64,000 bases of DNA, taken from contig JAXLSS010000014.1 of the NCBI GenBank assembly GCA_046330395.1, forward strand, positions 17,981-81,980, written 5' to 3'. The notes beneath the pieces are model-generated. The model saw only the letters and a list, made by a program, of their open reading frames with translations, was not told the DNA's origin and searched no databases. A program made the translations under genes and the position numbers. Shown here one piece after another: positions 41,629 through 49,923 of the stretch (the first letter of the stretch is position 1; each line of letters starts with the position of its first letter). The DNA is from Ga0077560 sp046330395. GTDB lineage: Bacteria; Actinomycetota; Thermoleophilia; Miltoncostaeales; Miltoncostaeaceae.

Positions 41629-44370
41629 ATGGCGACGCACCCCATGGACCCGCCCCAGCCCGCCGAGGAGCAGGTGGAGGTCACCTCCGCCGACCACGCG
41701 GGCGGGGGGATGATGGCCCACATCCCGCACCACGACATCGATCCCGAGGAGACCGAGGAGTGGATCGAGGCCGTCGAGGACGTGCTGCGCGTGCACGGCC
41801 CGGAGCGGGCCGGCCAGCTGCTGGGCGAGGTAGTGAGCGAGGCCCGCCTGTCCGGGGCGCTGGTGCCGGTGAGCGACAGCACCCCGTACGTCAACACCAT
41901 CCCGCCCGACGACGAGGCGCCCCCGCCCGACGACCAGGAGCTGGAGCGCCGCGTGCGCTCGCTGGTGCGCTGGAACGCGGTGGCCATGGTGTTGCAGGCC
42001 AACAAGGAGTCGTCGGAGCTGGGCGGGCACATCGCCAGCTACCAGTCGGCGGCCACGCTGTACGAGGTGGGCTTCAACCACTTCTGGCACGCCCCCACCG
42101 AGGACCACGGCGGCGACCTCATCTACTTCCAGGGGCACTCCAGCCCCGGCATCTACGCCCGCGCGTTCCTTGAGGGCCGGCTCAGCGAGGAGCAGCTGGT
42201 CAACTTCCGCGAGGAGGTGGGCGGCGCGGGCCTGCCGTCGTACCCGCACCCCTGGCTGATGCCCGACTTCTGGCAGTTCCCCACCGTGTCGATGGGGCTG
42301 GGGCCGCTGATGGCCATCTACCAGGCGCGCTTCATGAAGTACCTGCAGGGCCGCGAGATGGCCGACACCGACGGCCGCAAGGTGTGGGCGTTCATGGGCG
42401 ACGGCGAGATGGACGAGCCCGAGTCGATGGGTGCCATCTCCCTGGCCGGGCGCGAGCACCTGGACAACCTGGTGTTCGTGGTGAACTGCAACCTGCAGCG
42501 CCTGGACGGCCCGGTGCGCGGCAACGGCAAGATCATCCAGGAGCTGGAGACCAACTTCCGCGGCGCCGGATGGAACGTCATCAAGGTCATCTGGGGTGAG
42601 CACTGGGACCCGCTGCTGGCCGCCGACCACGACGGCCTGCTGAAACGCCGCATGGAGGAGGCGGTGGACGGCGAGTACCAGACGTTCAAGTCCCGCGACG
42701 CCGACTACGTGCGCCAGCACTTCTTCGGGGCCTACCCGGAGCTGCTCCGGCGGGTCAGCAACATGACCGACCCGGAGATCTGGCGGCTCAACCGCGGCGG
42801 CCACAGCCCCCGCAAGGTGTATGCGGCCTACGCGGCGGCCATGGCCCACGAGGGCCAGCCCACCGTGATCCTGGCCAAGACCATCAAGGGCTACGGCATG
42901 GGCCGGGCGGGTGAGGGCCAGAACATCACCCACCAGCAGAAGAAGATGAACGAGGACGCCCTGCTGGCGTTCCGCGACCGCTTCATGGTGCCGCTGTCCA
43001 ACGACGACGCGCGCAAAGCGGTGTTCTACCGGCCGCCCGACGACGCCCCGGAGATGAAGTACCTGCACGAGCACCGCGCGAAGCTGGGCGGCAGCCTGCC
43101 GGCGCGGCGTGACGAGGCCGAGCCACTCGAGGTACCGCCGCTGGAGGCCTTCCAGGCGGTGCTGGACGGCACCGGGGACCGCGAGATCTCCACCACCATG
43201 GCGTTCGTGCGGCTGCTGTCCACGCTGGTGCGCGACCCCAACCTGGGCCCGCGGGTGGTGCCCATCGTGCCCGATGAATCCCGCACCTTCGGCATGGAGG
43301 GCATGTTCCGCCAGCTGGGCATCTTCAGCCAGGTGGGGCAGCTGTACTCACCGGAGGACTCGGCCCAGCTGATGTTCTACCGGGAGGACAAGAAGGGCCA
43401 GATCCTGCAGGAGGGCATCAACGAGGCGGGGGCGCTGAGCTCCTGGATCGCCGCGGCCACCGCGTACGCCAACCACGGCCTGGCCATGGTGCCCTTCTAC
43501 ATCTTCTACTCGATGTTCGGGTTCCAGAGGGTGGGCGACCTGGCGTGGGCGGCCGGCGACAGCCGTGCGCGCGGCTTCCTGCTGGGCGGCACCTCGGGCC
43601 GCACCACCCTCAACGGCGAGGGACTGCAGCACGAGGACGGCCACAGCCACGTGCTGGCCTCCACCATCCCCAACTGCCGCGCCTACGACCCCACGTACGG
43701 GTACGAGCTGGCCGTGATCATCCAGGACGGTCTGCGCCGCATGCTCACCGAGCGTGAGGACGCCTTCTACTACCTCACGCTGATGAACGAGAACTACCCG
43801 CACCCGGCCATGCCGGAGGGGTCCCGGGAGGGCATCCTGCGCGGCATGCACCTCATCCAGGCGGCGCGCGGGCGCGGCCACCGGGTGCAGCTGATGGGCA
43901 GCGGCGCCATCCTGCGCGAGGTGCTGGCCGCCGCCGACCTGCTGGCCGAGCGGGGCGTGCGCGCCGACGTGTGGAGCGTCACCAGCTTCACCGAGCTGCG
44001 GCGCGACGGCATGGAGACCGAGCGCTGGAACCGGCTGCACCCCACCGAGAAGCCGCGGGTGCCCTACGTTGCGGCACAGCTTGCAAAGCGCAAGGGCCCC
44101 GTGGTGGCATCGACGGACTACATGCGCACGTTCGCCGATCAGATCCGCCCCTTCGTGGACCGCGACTACACCGCGCTCGGCACCGACGGTTTCGGCCGCA
44201 GCGACTACCGGGTGCGTCTGCGCAGGTTCTTCGAGGTGGACCGCCACCATGTGGCGGTGGCGGCGCTGCACGCCCTGGCCCGGGAGGGTGCCGTCCCCAC
44301 CGAGCAGGTCGCCGCCGCCATCGCGGACTTCGGCATCGACACGGAGGGAGAGGCCCCATGGCGACGCTGA
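41629..44370 (+). CDS. aceE: Pyruvate dehydrogenase E1 component, homodimeric
   Basis: This is a 913-residue thiamine-diphosphate enzyme that decarboxylates pyruvate and passes the acetyl group to E2. AceE landmarks: RWNAVAMVLQANKESSELGGHIASYQSAATLYEVGFNHFW, FQGHSSPGIYARAFLEGRLSEEQLVNFR, and TPP/Mg motif GDGEMDEPES about 25 residues before NCNLQRLDGPVRGNGKIIQELE. The C-terminal transketolase-like part has ESRTFGMEGMFRQLGIFS and YIFYSMFGFQRVGDLAWAAGDSRARGFLLGGTSGRTTLNGEGLQHEDGHS. ATG 41629 follows CAGGAG. It heads the operon aceE-lipoyl-aceF-lpd. Confidence 0.96.
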   Translation: MATHPMDPPQPAEEQVEVTSADHAGGGMMAHIPHHDIDPEETEEWIEAVEDVLRVHGPERAGQLLGEVVSEARLSGALVPVSDSTPYVNTIPPDDEAPPPDDQELERRVRSLVRWNAVAMVLQANKESSELGGHIASYQSAATLYEVGFNHFWHAPTEDHGGDLIYFQGHSSPGIYARAFLEGRLSEEQLVNFREEVGGAGLPSYPHPWLMPDFWQFPTVSMGLGPLMAIYQARFMKYLQGREMADTDGRKVWAFMGDGEMDEPESMGAISLAGREHLDNLVFVVNCNLQRLDGPVRGNGKIIQELETNFRGAGWNVIKVIWGEHWDPLLAADHDGLLKRRMEEAVDGEYQTFKSRDADYVRQHFFGAYPELLRRVSNMTDPEIWRLNRGGHSPRKVYAAYAAAMAHEGQPTVILAKTIKGYGMGRAGEGQNITHQQKKMNEDALLAFRDRFMVPLSNDDARKAVFYRPPDDAPEMKYLHEHRAKLGGSLPARRDEAEPLEVPPLEAFQAVLDGTGDREISTTMAFVRLLSTLVRDPNLGPRVVPIVPDESRTFGMEGMFRQLGIFSQVGQLYSPEDSAQLMFYREDKKGQILQEGINEAGALSSWIAAATAYANHGLAMVPFYIFYSMFGFQRVGDLAWAAGDSRARGFLLGGTSGRTTLNGEGLQHEDGHSHVLASTIPNCRAYDPTYGYELAVIIQDGLRRMLTEREDAFYYLTLMNENYPHPAMPEGSREGILRGMHLIQAARGRGHRVQLMGSGAILREVLAAADLLAERGVRADVWSVTSFTELRRDGMETERWNRLHPTEKPRVPYVAAQLAKRKGPVVASTDYMRTFADQIRPFVDRDYTALGTDGFGRSDYRVRLRRFFEVDRHHVAVAALHALAREGAVPTEQVAAAIADFGIDTEGEAPWRR

Positions 44371-44669
44371 CCACCGTCACGGTCCCCAACATCGGCGTGT
44401 TCGCCCAGATCCCGGTCACGGAGGTGCTCGTGGCCGTCGGCGACGCCGTGCAGGTGGACACGCCCCTCATCGTGGTGGCGTCCGACAAGGCCACCATGAC
44501 CATCACCTCCACCAACGCAGGTGTGGTGGCGGAGGTGCTGGTGCAGGTGGGCTCCGGCGTCAGCAAGGGCGACCCCGTCGTCACGCTGGTACCCCCCGGC
44601 GAGGACCCGCCGGCCGCCGCCCCGGGCGCCCCGGGGTCCACCCGGGAGGAGGCCGCGTGGCGGCGCTGA
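44358..44669 (+). CDS. Free-standing lipoyl-domain protein
   Basis: This 103-residue protein is a single biotin/lipoyl domain: TVTVPNIGVFAQIPVTEVLVAVGDAVQVDTPLIVVASDKATMTITSTNAGVVAEVLVQVGSGVSKGDPVVTLVPP with lipoyl-Lys44 in SDKAT, then a Pro/Ala-rich tail. It overlaps the end of aceE by 13 nt, and aceF overlaps its end by the same 13 nt. Its sequence is a diverged copy of the first domain of aceF. Role: extra lipoyl carrier for the PDH complex, acting in trans. It lacks binding and catalytic domains. Confidence 0.88.
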   Translation: MATLTTVTVPNIGVFAQIPVTEVLVAVGDAVQVDTPLIVVASDKATMTITSTNAGVVAEVLVQVGSGVSKGDPVVTLVPPGEDPPAAAPGAPGSTREEAAWRR

Positions 44670-46111
44670 CCACCGTCGCGGTCCCCGACATCGGGGACTT
44701 CACCGACGTCCCCGTCATCGAGGTGCTGGTCAAGCCCGGCGACACCGTGCAGGTGGACACCCCGCTGATCGTGCTGGAGTCGGACAAGGCCACCATGGAG
44801 GTTCCGTCATCCGATGCCGGCGTGGTGTCGGAGGTGATGGTGTCCGCGGGCGCGACGGTGAGCAAGGGCGACGCCATCCTCACGCTGGTACCCGCCGGTG
44901 AGCCCGTCCCGGACGTCGCGCAGAACGGCAAGGCGGCCGCGGAGGCACCGGCGCCGGAGCCTGCGGCGCAAACACCAGATGTGCAGGACGTTTCCGATGA
45001 TTCAAAGCCTCAGGTTGAGGCTGAGGAAACAGAGTCCCGACCCGCGCAACCCACCCAGGCCCGCCCGTCGGCGCCTCCGACCCCGCCCGCGCGGCCCGCT
45101 TCGCAGCCGGCGGCGCGCGCCCCGCAGCCCGCCTCGTCCCAGCAGTCGCAGGACGCCGTCTACGCCAGCCCGTCCGTGCGCCGCCTGGCGCGGGAGCTGG
45201 GCATCGACCTCAACCAGGTGGCCGGCACCGGCCCCCACGGGCGCATCACGCGCGACGACATCGCGCCGCCGGGAGACAACGGCGCGGCCCCGCCCGCCGG
45301 CGTGGAGGCCCCCGAGGTTCCGGAGGCGGCCCCGCAGTCCGCGCCTGCACCCGCTCCCGCGGCTCCGCCGGCGGCCCCGGCGGGTCTGCCCGCGTGGCCC
45401 AGCGTCGACTTCGCGGCCTTCGGGCCCGTGGAGCAGGTGCCGCTCACGCGCATCCAGCGCCTGTCGGGGCCGGCGCTCACCCGCAACTGGGTGATGATCC
45501 CGCACGTCACCCAGCACGACGAGGCGGACATCACCGACCTGGAGGAGTTCCGCAAGGACATCAACCGGACCCACGCCGAGGAGGGCGTCAAGGTCACGAT
45601 GGTGTCGCTGCTGCTCAAGGCCAGCAGCGTGGCCCTGCGCGAGTTCCCCAACTTCAACAGCTCGCTGGAGGGCGACCACCTGGTCCGCAAGGGCTACTTC
45701 AACCTCGGCTTCGCCGCCGACACCCCGAACGGCCTGGTGGTGCCGGTGATCCGCGACGTCGACCGTAAGGGCCTGCTGCAGATCGCCAGGGAACTCGCCG
45801 AGCTGTCCGGTGCGGCGCGCGAGGGCAAGCTCACCATCGAGCAGATGCAGGGCGGCACGTTCACCATCTCCAGCCTGGGCGGCATCGGCGGGACGCTGTT
45901 CACGCCCATCATCAACGCCCCCGAGGTGGCCATCCTGGGCGTCAGCCGCTCGGCCACCAAGCCGGTGTGGAACGGCGAGGAGTTCACGCCCCGGCTCATG
46001 CTGCCACTGTCGCTGTCGTACGACCATCGCGTGGTGGACGGCGCGGCCGCGGCCAGGTTCACCACCCGCCTCGGCCAGCTGCTGCGCGACCCACGGCAGA
46101 TGCTGTTGTGA
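44657..46111 (+). CDS. aceF: Dihydrolipoamide acetyltransferase (PDH E2)
   Basis: This is a 484-residue E2 that transfers acetyl from lipoamide to CoA. One N-terminal lipoyl domain holds Lys44 (ESDKATMEVPSS). A Pro/Ala/Glu-rich flexible linker follows, then a peripheral-subunit-binding domain near 170-205 (YASPSVRRLARELGIDLNQVAGTGPHGRITRDDI). A second linker leads to the catalytic core: GPALTRNWVMIPHVTQHDEADITDLEEFRK, NLGFAADTPNGLVVPVIRD, TFTISSLGGIGGTLFTPIINAPEVAILGVSR and the active-site His in SYDHRVVDG. GTG 44657 follows GGGAGGAGG. Confidence 0.95.
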   Translation: MAALTTVAVPDIGDFTDVPVIEVLVKPGDTVQVDTPLIVLESDKATMEVPSSDAGVVSEVMVSAGATVSKGDAILTLVPAGEPVPDVAQNGKAAAEAPAPEPAAQTPDVQDVSDDSKPQVEAEETESRPAQPTQARPSAPPTPPARPASQPAARAPQPASSQQSQDAVYASPSVRRLARELGIDLNQVAGTGPHGRITRDDIAPPGDNGAAPPAGVEAPEVPEAAPQSAPAPAPAAPPAAPAGLPAWPSVDFAAFGPVEQVPLTRIQRLSGPALTRNWVMIPHVTQHDEADITDLEEFRKDINRTHAEEGVKVTMVSLLLKASSVALREFPNFNSSLEGDHLVRKGYFNLGFAADTPNGLVVPVIRDVDRKGLLQIARELAELSGAAREGKLTIEQMQGGTFTISSLGGIGGTLFTPIINAPEVAILGVSRSATKPVWNGEEFTPRLMLPLSLSYDHRVVDGAAAARFTTRLGQLLRDPRQMLL

Positions 46112-47529
46112 GCGGCGACGCCGGAGAGGCCGTGGACGTCCTGGTGCTGGGCGGCGGGCCGGGCGGCTACACCGCCGCGTTCCGGGCCGCCGACCTGGGG
46201 CTGTCCACCGTGCTGGTGGAGCGGGAGCCCCAGCTGGGTGGCGTGTGCCTCAACGTGGGGTGCATCCCCTCCAAGGCGCTGCTGCACGTGGCCAAGCTCA
46301 TCACCGACGCCGAGCACAGTGCCGAGGTGGGCGTGGCGTTCACGCGGCCGGAGGTGGACATCGACCGGGTGCGCTCAAGCACCCGGGCCGTGGTGGGTCA
46401 GCTCAACCAGGGCCTGGCGGGGCTGGCGCGCAAGCGGAAGGTGCGGGTGCTCACCGGCCAGGGCATGTTCACCGGCCCGAACAGCCTGGAGGTGACCGGG
46501 CCGGACGGGGCGCAGACGGTGGAGTTCCGCCACGCCATCGTGGCGGTGGGCTCGGAGCCCGTGCGCATCCCCGGCTTGCCGGACGACCCGCGGGTGATCG
46601 ACAGCACCGGGGCGCTGGCCCTGCAGGACGTGCCGCAGCGGCTGCTGGTGATCGGCGGCGGCATCATCGGGCTGGAGATGGCCTGTGTGTACGACGCCCT
46701 GGGGTCGCGCGTGACCGTGGTGGAGATGCTGCCGCAGCTCATGACCGGCTGCGACCCGGACATCGTGAAGCCCCTGCAGGACCGCATCACCAAGCGCTAC
46801 GAGGCCATCCACCTGTCCACCAAGGTCACCGGGGTGACCGCACGCAAGGACGGGCTGCGCGCCACCCTGGAGGGCCCCGACGGCACCTCCACGGTCACGG
46901 CCGACCGCATCCTGGTGGCGGTGGGACGGCGGGCCATCGGCGATCGCATCGGCCTGGACCGGGCCGGGGTGAGCGTGGACGAGCGCGGCATCATCGCGGT
47001 GGACGAGCAGATGCGCACCAACGTGGCCCACATCCACGCCATCGGCGACGTGGTGGGCAACCCCATGCTGGCGCACAAGGCCACCCACCAGGGTGTGGTT
47101 GCGGCCGAGGTCATCGCCGGCCAGCCCGCGGCCTTCGACCCGCGCACCATCCCCTCGGTGGCCTACACCGATCCGGAGGTGGCCTGGGCGGGGCTCACCG
47201 AGCTGCAGGCCAAGGAGCGGGGCATCCCGCACGAGGTGTCGGCGTTCCCGTGGGCCGCCTCCGGCCGGGCGCTCACCGTGGGCCGCTCCGAGGGGCGCAC
47301 CAAGCTCATCGTGGAGCCCGGCACCCATCGCATCCTGGGCGCCGGCATCGTGGGCGTGGGCGCCGGCGACCTCATCTCGCCCATCGTGTTCGCCCTGGAG
47401 ATGGGCTCGGTGGCCGAGGACCTGGCCCTCACCATCCACCCGCACCCCAGCTTCTCCGAGACCCTGGGCATGGTGGCCGAGGCCGCGGAGGGCACAATCA
47501 CCGACCTGTACCTGCCGAAGAAGCGCTGA
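46108..47529 (+). CDS. lpdA: Dihydrolipoamide dehydrogenase (PDH E3)
   Basis: This 473-residue flavoprotein reoxidises dihydrolipoamide with NAD. The FAD site is VLVLGGGPGGYTAAFRAADLG, the redox disulfide GGVCLNVGCIPSKALLHVA, the NAD site LLVIGGGIIGLEMACVYDALGSRVTVVE, and the second FAD contact AHIHAIGDVVGNPMLAHKATHQG. The C-terminal His-Glu dyad is in HPHPSFSETLGMVAEAA. The GTG start overlaps the aceF stop by 4 nt. It completes the PDH operon. Confidence 0.96.
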   Translation: MSGDAGEAVDVLVLGGGPGGYTAAFRAADLGLSTVLVEREPQLGGVCLNVGCIPSKALLHVAKLITDAEHSAEVGVAFTRPEVDIDRVRSSTRAVVGQLNQGLAGLARKRKVRVLTGQGMFTGPNSLEVTGPDGAQTVEFRHAIVAVGSEPVRIPGLPDDPRVIDSTGALALQDVPQRLLVIGGGIIGLEMACVYDALGSRVTVVEMLPQLMTGCDPDIVKPLQDRITKRYEAIHLSTKVTGVTARKDGLRATLEGPDGTSTVTADRILVAVGRRAIGDRIGLDRAGVSVDERGIIAVDEQMRTNVAHIHAIGDVVGNPMLAHKATHQGVVAAEVIAGQPAAFDPRTIPSVAYTDPEVAWAGLTELQAKERGIPHEVSAFPWAASGRALTVGRSEGRTKLIVEPGTHRILGAGIVGVGAGDLISPIVFALEMGSVAEDLALTIHPHPSFSETLGMVAEAAEGTITDLYLPKKR

Positions 47530-47546
47530 TCGCGGCGTCCCCCATT

Positions 47547-47614
47547 CCGTCAATGTAGTTGACGGATGTTCGCCGGACGCGGTAGCGTCACCCGACCGTC
47601 AATCAGGATGACGA
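47547..47614 (+). promoter_or_regulatory. Promoter flanked by two operators, cupin-MarR operon
   Basis: Operator 1 is CCGTCAA-N5-TTGACGG (47547-47565), a perfect 7-bp dyad. Operator 2 is CCGTCAA-N5-ATGACGA (47596-47614), the same half-site and spacing with two mismatches. TTGACG of operator 1 can serve as -35, with TAGCGT (47583-47588) as -10 at 18-nt spacing; transcription would begin about at operator 2. The likely binder is the MarR protein encoded by the second gene. Confidence 0.65.
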
Positions 47615-47629
47615 ATTCGGAGGTGCGCG

Positions 47630-48001
47630 ATGCCGGTGGTGACCGCCCCGATCGGCCCGACCCACGAGGTGGGCGGGGCCCGCTTCACGTCGCTGGCCAC
47701 ACCCACACGCGGCGCGGCGGAGACCGCGGTGTGGACGGTGGAGATCGACCCGGGCACCCCCGCGGTGCCCCACGCGCTCACCCGCGAGGAGGTGTTCGTG
47801 GTGCTGTCGGGCGCGGCGGATGTGGCCCTCGGGGACGAGCGCGCCCTCGCCGCCGAGGGGGACGCCATCGTGGTGCCGCCGGACACGCGGTTCGCCATCA
47901 CCAGTCATGGCGGCGCCCCGGTGCGGCTGCTGTGCTGCCTGCCGGTGGGCGGCCGGGCCATCACCGCCGAGGGGACGTTCACGCCGCCGTGGGCGCTGTG
48001 A
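47630..48001 (+). CDS. Cupin-domain protein
   Basis: This is a 123-residue single-domain cupin. TAVWTVEIDPGTPAVPHALTREEVFVVLSGAADVALGDERALAAEGDAIVVPPDTRFAITSHGGAPVRLLCCLP gives motif 1 (PHALTREEVFVVLSG) and motif 2 (GDAIVVPPDTRFAI). His and Glu ligands of motif 1 are recognisable; the motif 2 His is replaced by Arg/Phe, so metal binding may be weak. Shares the promoter with, and overlaps, the MarR gene (GTGA). Confidence 0.85.
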   Translation: MPVVTAPIGPTHEVGGARFTSLATPTRGAAETAVWTVEIDPGTPAVPHALTREEVFVVLSGAADVALGDERALAAEGDAIVVPPDTRFAITSHGGAPVRLLCCLPVGGRAITAEGTFTPPWAL

Positions 48002-48471
48002 TCGGTACAGGCGTCCGGGCCCCCGTCCCCCTGGCGCGTCTGATGGCGATGACCTACCGGTGGATGGTGGATGAGCTGCACCTGCGCCTGGCCGGGCGCG
48101 GATGGGAGGGCGTCCGCCCGGCCTTCGGTTTTGTGCTGCTGGCCCTGCGACCAGCGCCGCTCACCACCACCGCGCTGGCCGCGGAGCTGGAGGTGACCAA
48201 GCAGGCCGCGTCCAAGCTGGTCGACGCGATGGACGCGGCCGGGCTGGTGTCTCGCACCCCGGACCCCGATGACGGCCGGCGCATCCACCTGAGCCTCACG
48301 CCCCAGGGTCGGGAGCTGCTGGCCGACGTGGAGGACATCCACCGCGCGCTGGAGGCCGAATGCGCCGAGGCGGTGGGAGCGGTTACGATCGAGGGACTGC
48401 GGGAGGGGATGACCCGCCTCATCCTGGCGTTCCACGACGGGGTGCTGCCCACCATCCGTCCCACCGCTTGA
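47998..48471 (+). CDS. MarR-family transcriptional regulator
   Basis: This 157-residue winged-helix dimer has sequence LARLMAMTYRWMVDELHLRLAGRGWEGVRPAFGFVLLALRPAPLTTTALAAELEVTKQAASKLVDAMDAAGLVSRTPDPDDGRRIHLSLTPQGRELLADVEDIHRALEAE, with the recognition helix at VTKQAASKLVDAM and the wing DPDDGRR. It overlaps the cupin stop by 4 nt. The matching operators upstream of the cupin gene argue for autoregulation. Inducer unknown. Confidence 0.9.
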   Translation: MIGTGVRAPVPLARLMAMTYRWMVDELHLRLAGRGWEGVRPAFGFVLLALRPAPLTTTALAAELEVTKQAASKLVDAMDAAGLVSRTPDPDDGRRIHLSLTPQGRELLADVEDIHRALEAECAEAVGAVTIEGLREGMTRLILAFHDGVLPTIRPTA

Positions 48472-48486
48472 CGTGCCGCCGGGTGC

Positions 48487-48930
48487 TCAGGCCGCGCCCT
48501 CCAGCAGGGCGCGCAACCGTGCCTGGTCCTCGGGCAGTTCCCGAGCGGCCTCCCGGCGCACCAGCGGCAGCAGCACACGACCCTTCAGGGACGCGCTGAA
48601 GTCGAACTCGGCGGTGACGCGGCAGCGGGCGTCGTCCAGCGGGTCCACCCGCACCGTGGCCCGCACCTGCACAGGTCCGCCCCCGCCCTCGAAGGCGAAG
48701 CGGCGGCCGGGTTCGTGGTGGGTGATGCGGTAGCGCACCGTATGGGTGACGCCGCCGGGCCCGCGTCGCACCTCGCACACCTCGGTGCCCACGCGGGTGG
48801 GTGATCCGCCGGTGACCTCCACCGACACCAGCGACTCCTGCCAGCGGGTCTGCTGGGTGGGGTCGTCCAGCACGGCGAACACATCGGCGGCCGGGCGGCG
48901 GATGTCGATTGATCGGGAGAGCGGCGACAT
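48487..48930 (-). CDS. SRPBCC (START/polyketide-cyclase fold) protein
   Basis: This 147-residue protein follows the SRPBCC pattern: LSRSIDIRRPAADVFAVLDDPTQQTRWQESLVSVEVTG, VRYRITHHEPGRRFAFEG, and a long C-terminal helix (RREAARELPEDQARLRALLEG). These bind hydrophobic ligands in a deep cavity or act as cyclases. No further assignment can be made. It is convergent with marR and divergent from the YdcF-like gene. Confidence 0.85.
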   Translation of the reverse strand: MSPLSRSIDIRRPAADVFAVLDDPTQQTRWQESLVSVEVTGGSPTRVGTEVCEVRRGPGGVTHTVRYRITHHEPGRRFAFEGGGGPVQVRATVRVDPLDDARCRVTAEFDFSASLKGRVLLPLVRREAARELPEDQARLRALLEGAA

Positions 48931-48987
48931 GAGCGAGGCGTGCGCGCCGGAGCGGCGGCGACAGCGACGGCGCGTAGCCTATTGCCG

Positions 48988-49689
48988 ATGCGCCGTCGTG
49001 CACGCAACCTCATCGTGGCCGTGGCGCTGCTGGTGCTGGTGGTGTTCGGCGGCCGGTGGCTGATGCTGGCCTCCGCGAGCGGCACGGCCGGCGCGGCCGA
49101 CCTGCGGGCGCTGAAACCCGGCCAGCATCGCGTGGCGGTGGTGTTCGGCGCGGGCCTGGCCCCCGGCGGCGGGGTGTCGCCGCTGCTGGACGACCGCCTG
49201 CGGGCCGCGGAGGACCTGCTGCACCGCGGGGTGGTGGACCGGCTGTTGATGACCGGCGACAACTCGGTGCCCTCCCACAACGAACCGGGCGCCATGCGGC
49301 GGGCCTCGATGCGCCGGGGCGTTCCGGCGGATGTGATCGCCGTGGACTACGGCGGCCGCCGCACCTGGGACTCCTGCGTGCGGGCGCCCCGCATCTTCGG
49401 CGTCCGCAACGCGGTGCTGGTGTCCAGCGACTTCCACCGCGCCCGCACCATCGTGGAGTGCCGCGCCGCCGGGCTGCGCGTGGACGGCGCGGTGGGCGCC
49501 TCCACGGCCCACTTCGGCACCTCCACCACCATGCCGTGGCGCATCCGGGAGCTGGCGGCCTCATGGCGGGGCGCATGGGACGCGTGGATCGACCACCCCC
49601 ACGTCCCGGTGGGGGAAGCCCCATCGACATCTACGACCCGGCGGCCGTCAGGGCGTCGCTCAGCCGAGGATCGGGCTGCGACGCCCTGA
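48988..49689 (+). CDS. YdcF/SanA-like (DUF218) membrane-anchored protein, 3' end probably frameshifted
   Basis: This protein of about 233 residues has an N-terminal helix (NLIVAVALLVLVVFGGRWLML). The DUF218 core reads RVAVVFGAGLAPGGGVSPLLDDRLRAAEDLLHRGVVDRLLMTGDNSVPSHNEPGAMRRASMRRGVPADVIAVDYGGRRTWDSCVRAPRIFGVRNAVLVSSDFHRARTIVECRAAGL. In the annotated frame the end reads SEDRAATP. One added G in the run 49611-49615 yields PIDIYDPAAVRASL, the usual SanA-type ending, and the frame then runs into repeat C to 49790. TAGCCT 7 nt before the ATG suggests a leaderless mRNA. Confidence 0.85.
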   Translation: MRRRARNLIVAVALLVLVVFGGRWLMLASASGTAGAADLRALKPGQHRVAVVFGAGLAPGGGVSPLLDDRLRAAEDLLHRGVVDRLLMTGDNSVPSHNEPGAMRRASMRRGVPADVIAVDYGGRRTWDSCVRAPRIFGVRNAVLVSSDFHRARTIVECRAAGLRVDGAVGASTAHFGTSTTMPWRIRELAASWRGAWDAWIDHPHVPVGEAPSTSTTRRPSGRRSAEDRAATP

Positions 49690-49699
49690 CCGCCGCGCT

Positions 49700-49905
49700 C
49701 ACAGGGTTGCCCTCTGACGCCGACGCGGCGTATGGCGGGTTCGGATCGCGGGTCTTTACCACAGCGCCCTTGCGGGCTGCGCGGTCCTGAGTTGAACCTC
49801 CCCGTCCTGGGTCGGGGGATTCACCTGCACCGTCCCCAATTTCGGGCCTCGGGCATCCCGGTCGGCGGAGACTTCGACAGAGGCGTGAGGTCGCGTGCGG
49901 ACCTC
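49700..49905 (-). repeat. Structured repeat family, copy C
   Basis: RNA sense is the minus strand. The first stem is GAGGTC/GACCTC (49900-49905 with 49887-49892). Core GGTTCAACTCAG and GCAGCCCGCAAGGGCGC are conserved, and the terminal hairpin is at 49700-49716. It is slightly shorter than A and B, with indels in the GGTGCAG...TCCCC region that are not all multiples of three. It overlaps the extended end of the YdcF-like gene. Confidence 0.85.
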
Positions 49906-49923
49906 GCGTCAGAGGACGCGTTT

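Noticed and set aside
44358..44669. aceF broken by a frameshift
   Set aside because: The small lipoyl frame has its own start, stop and tail, and aceF has a full separate lipoyl domain with its own GTG and ribosome binding site, so no correction joins them sensibly.
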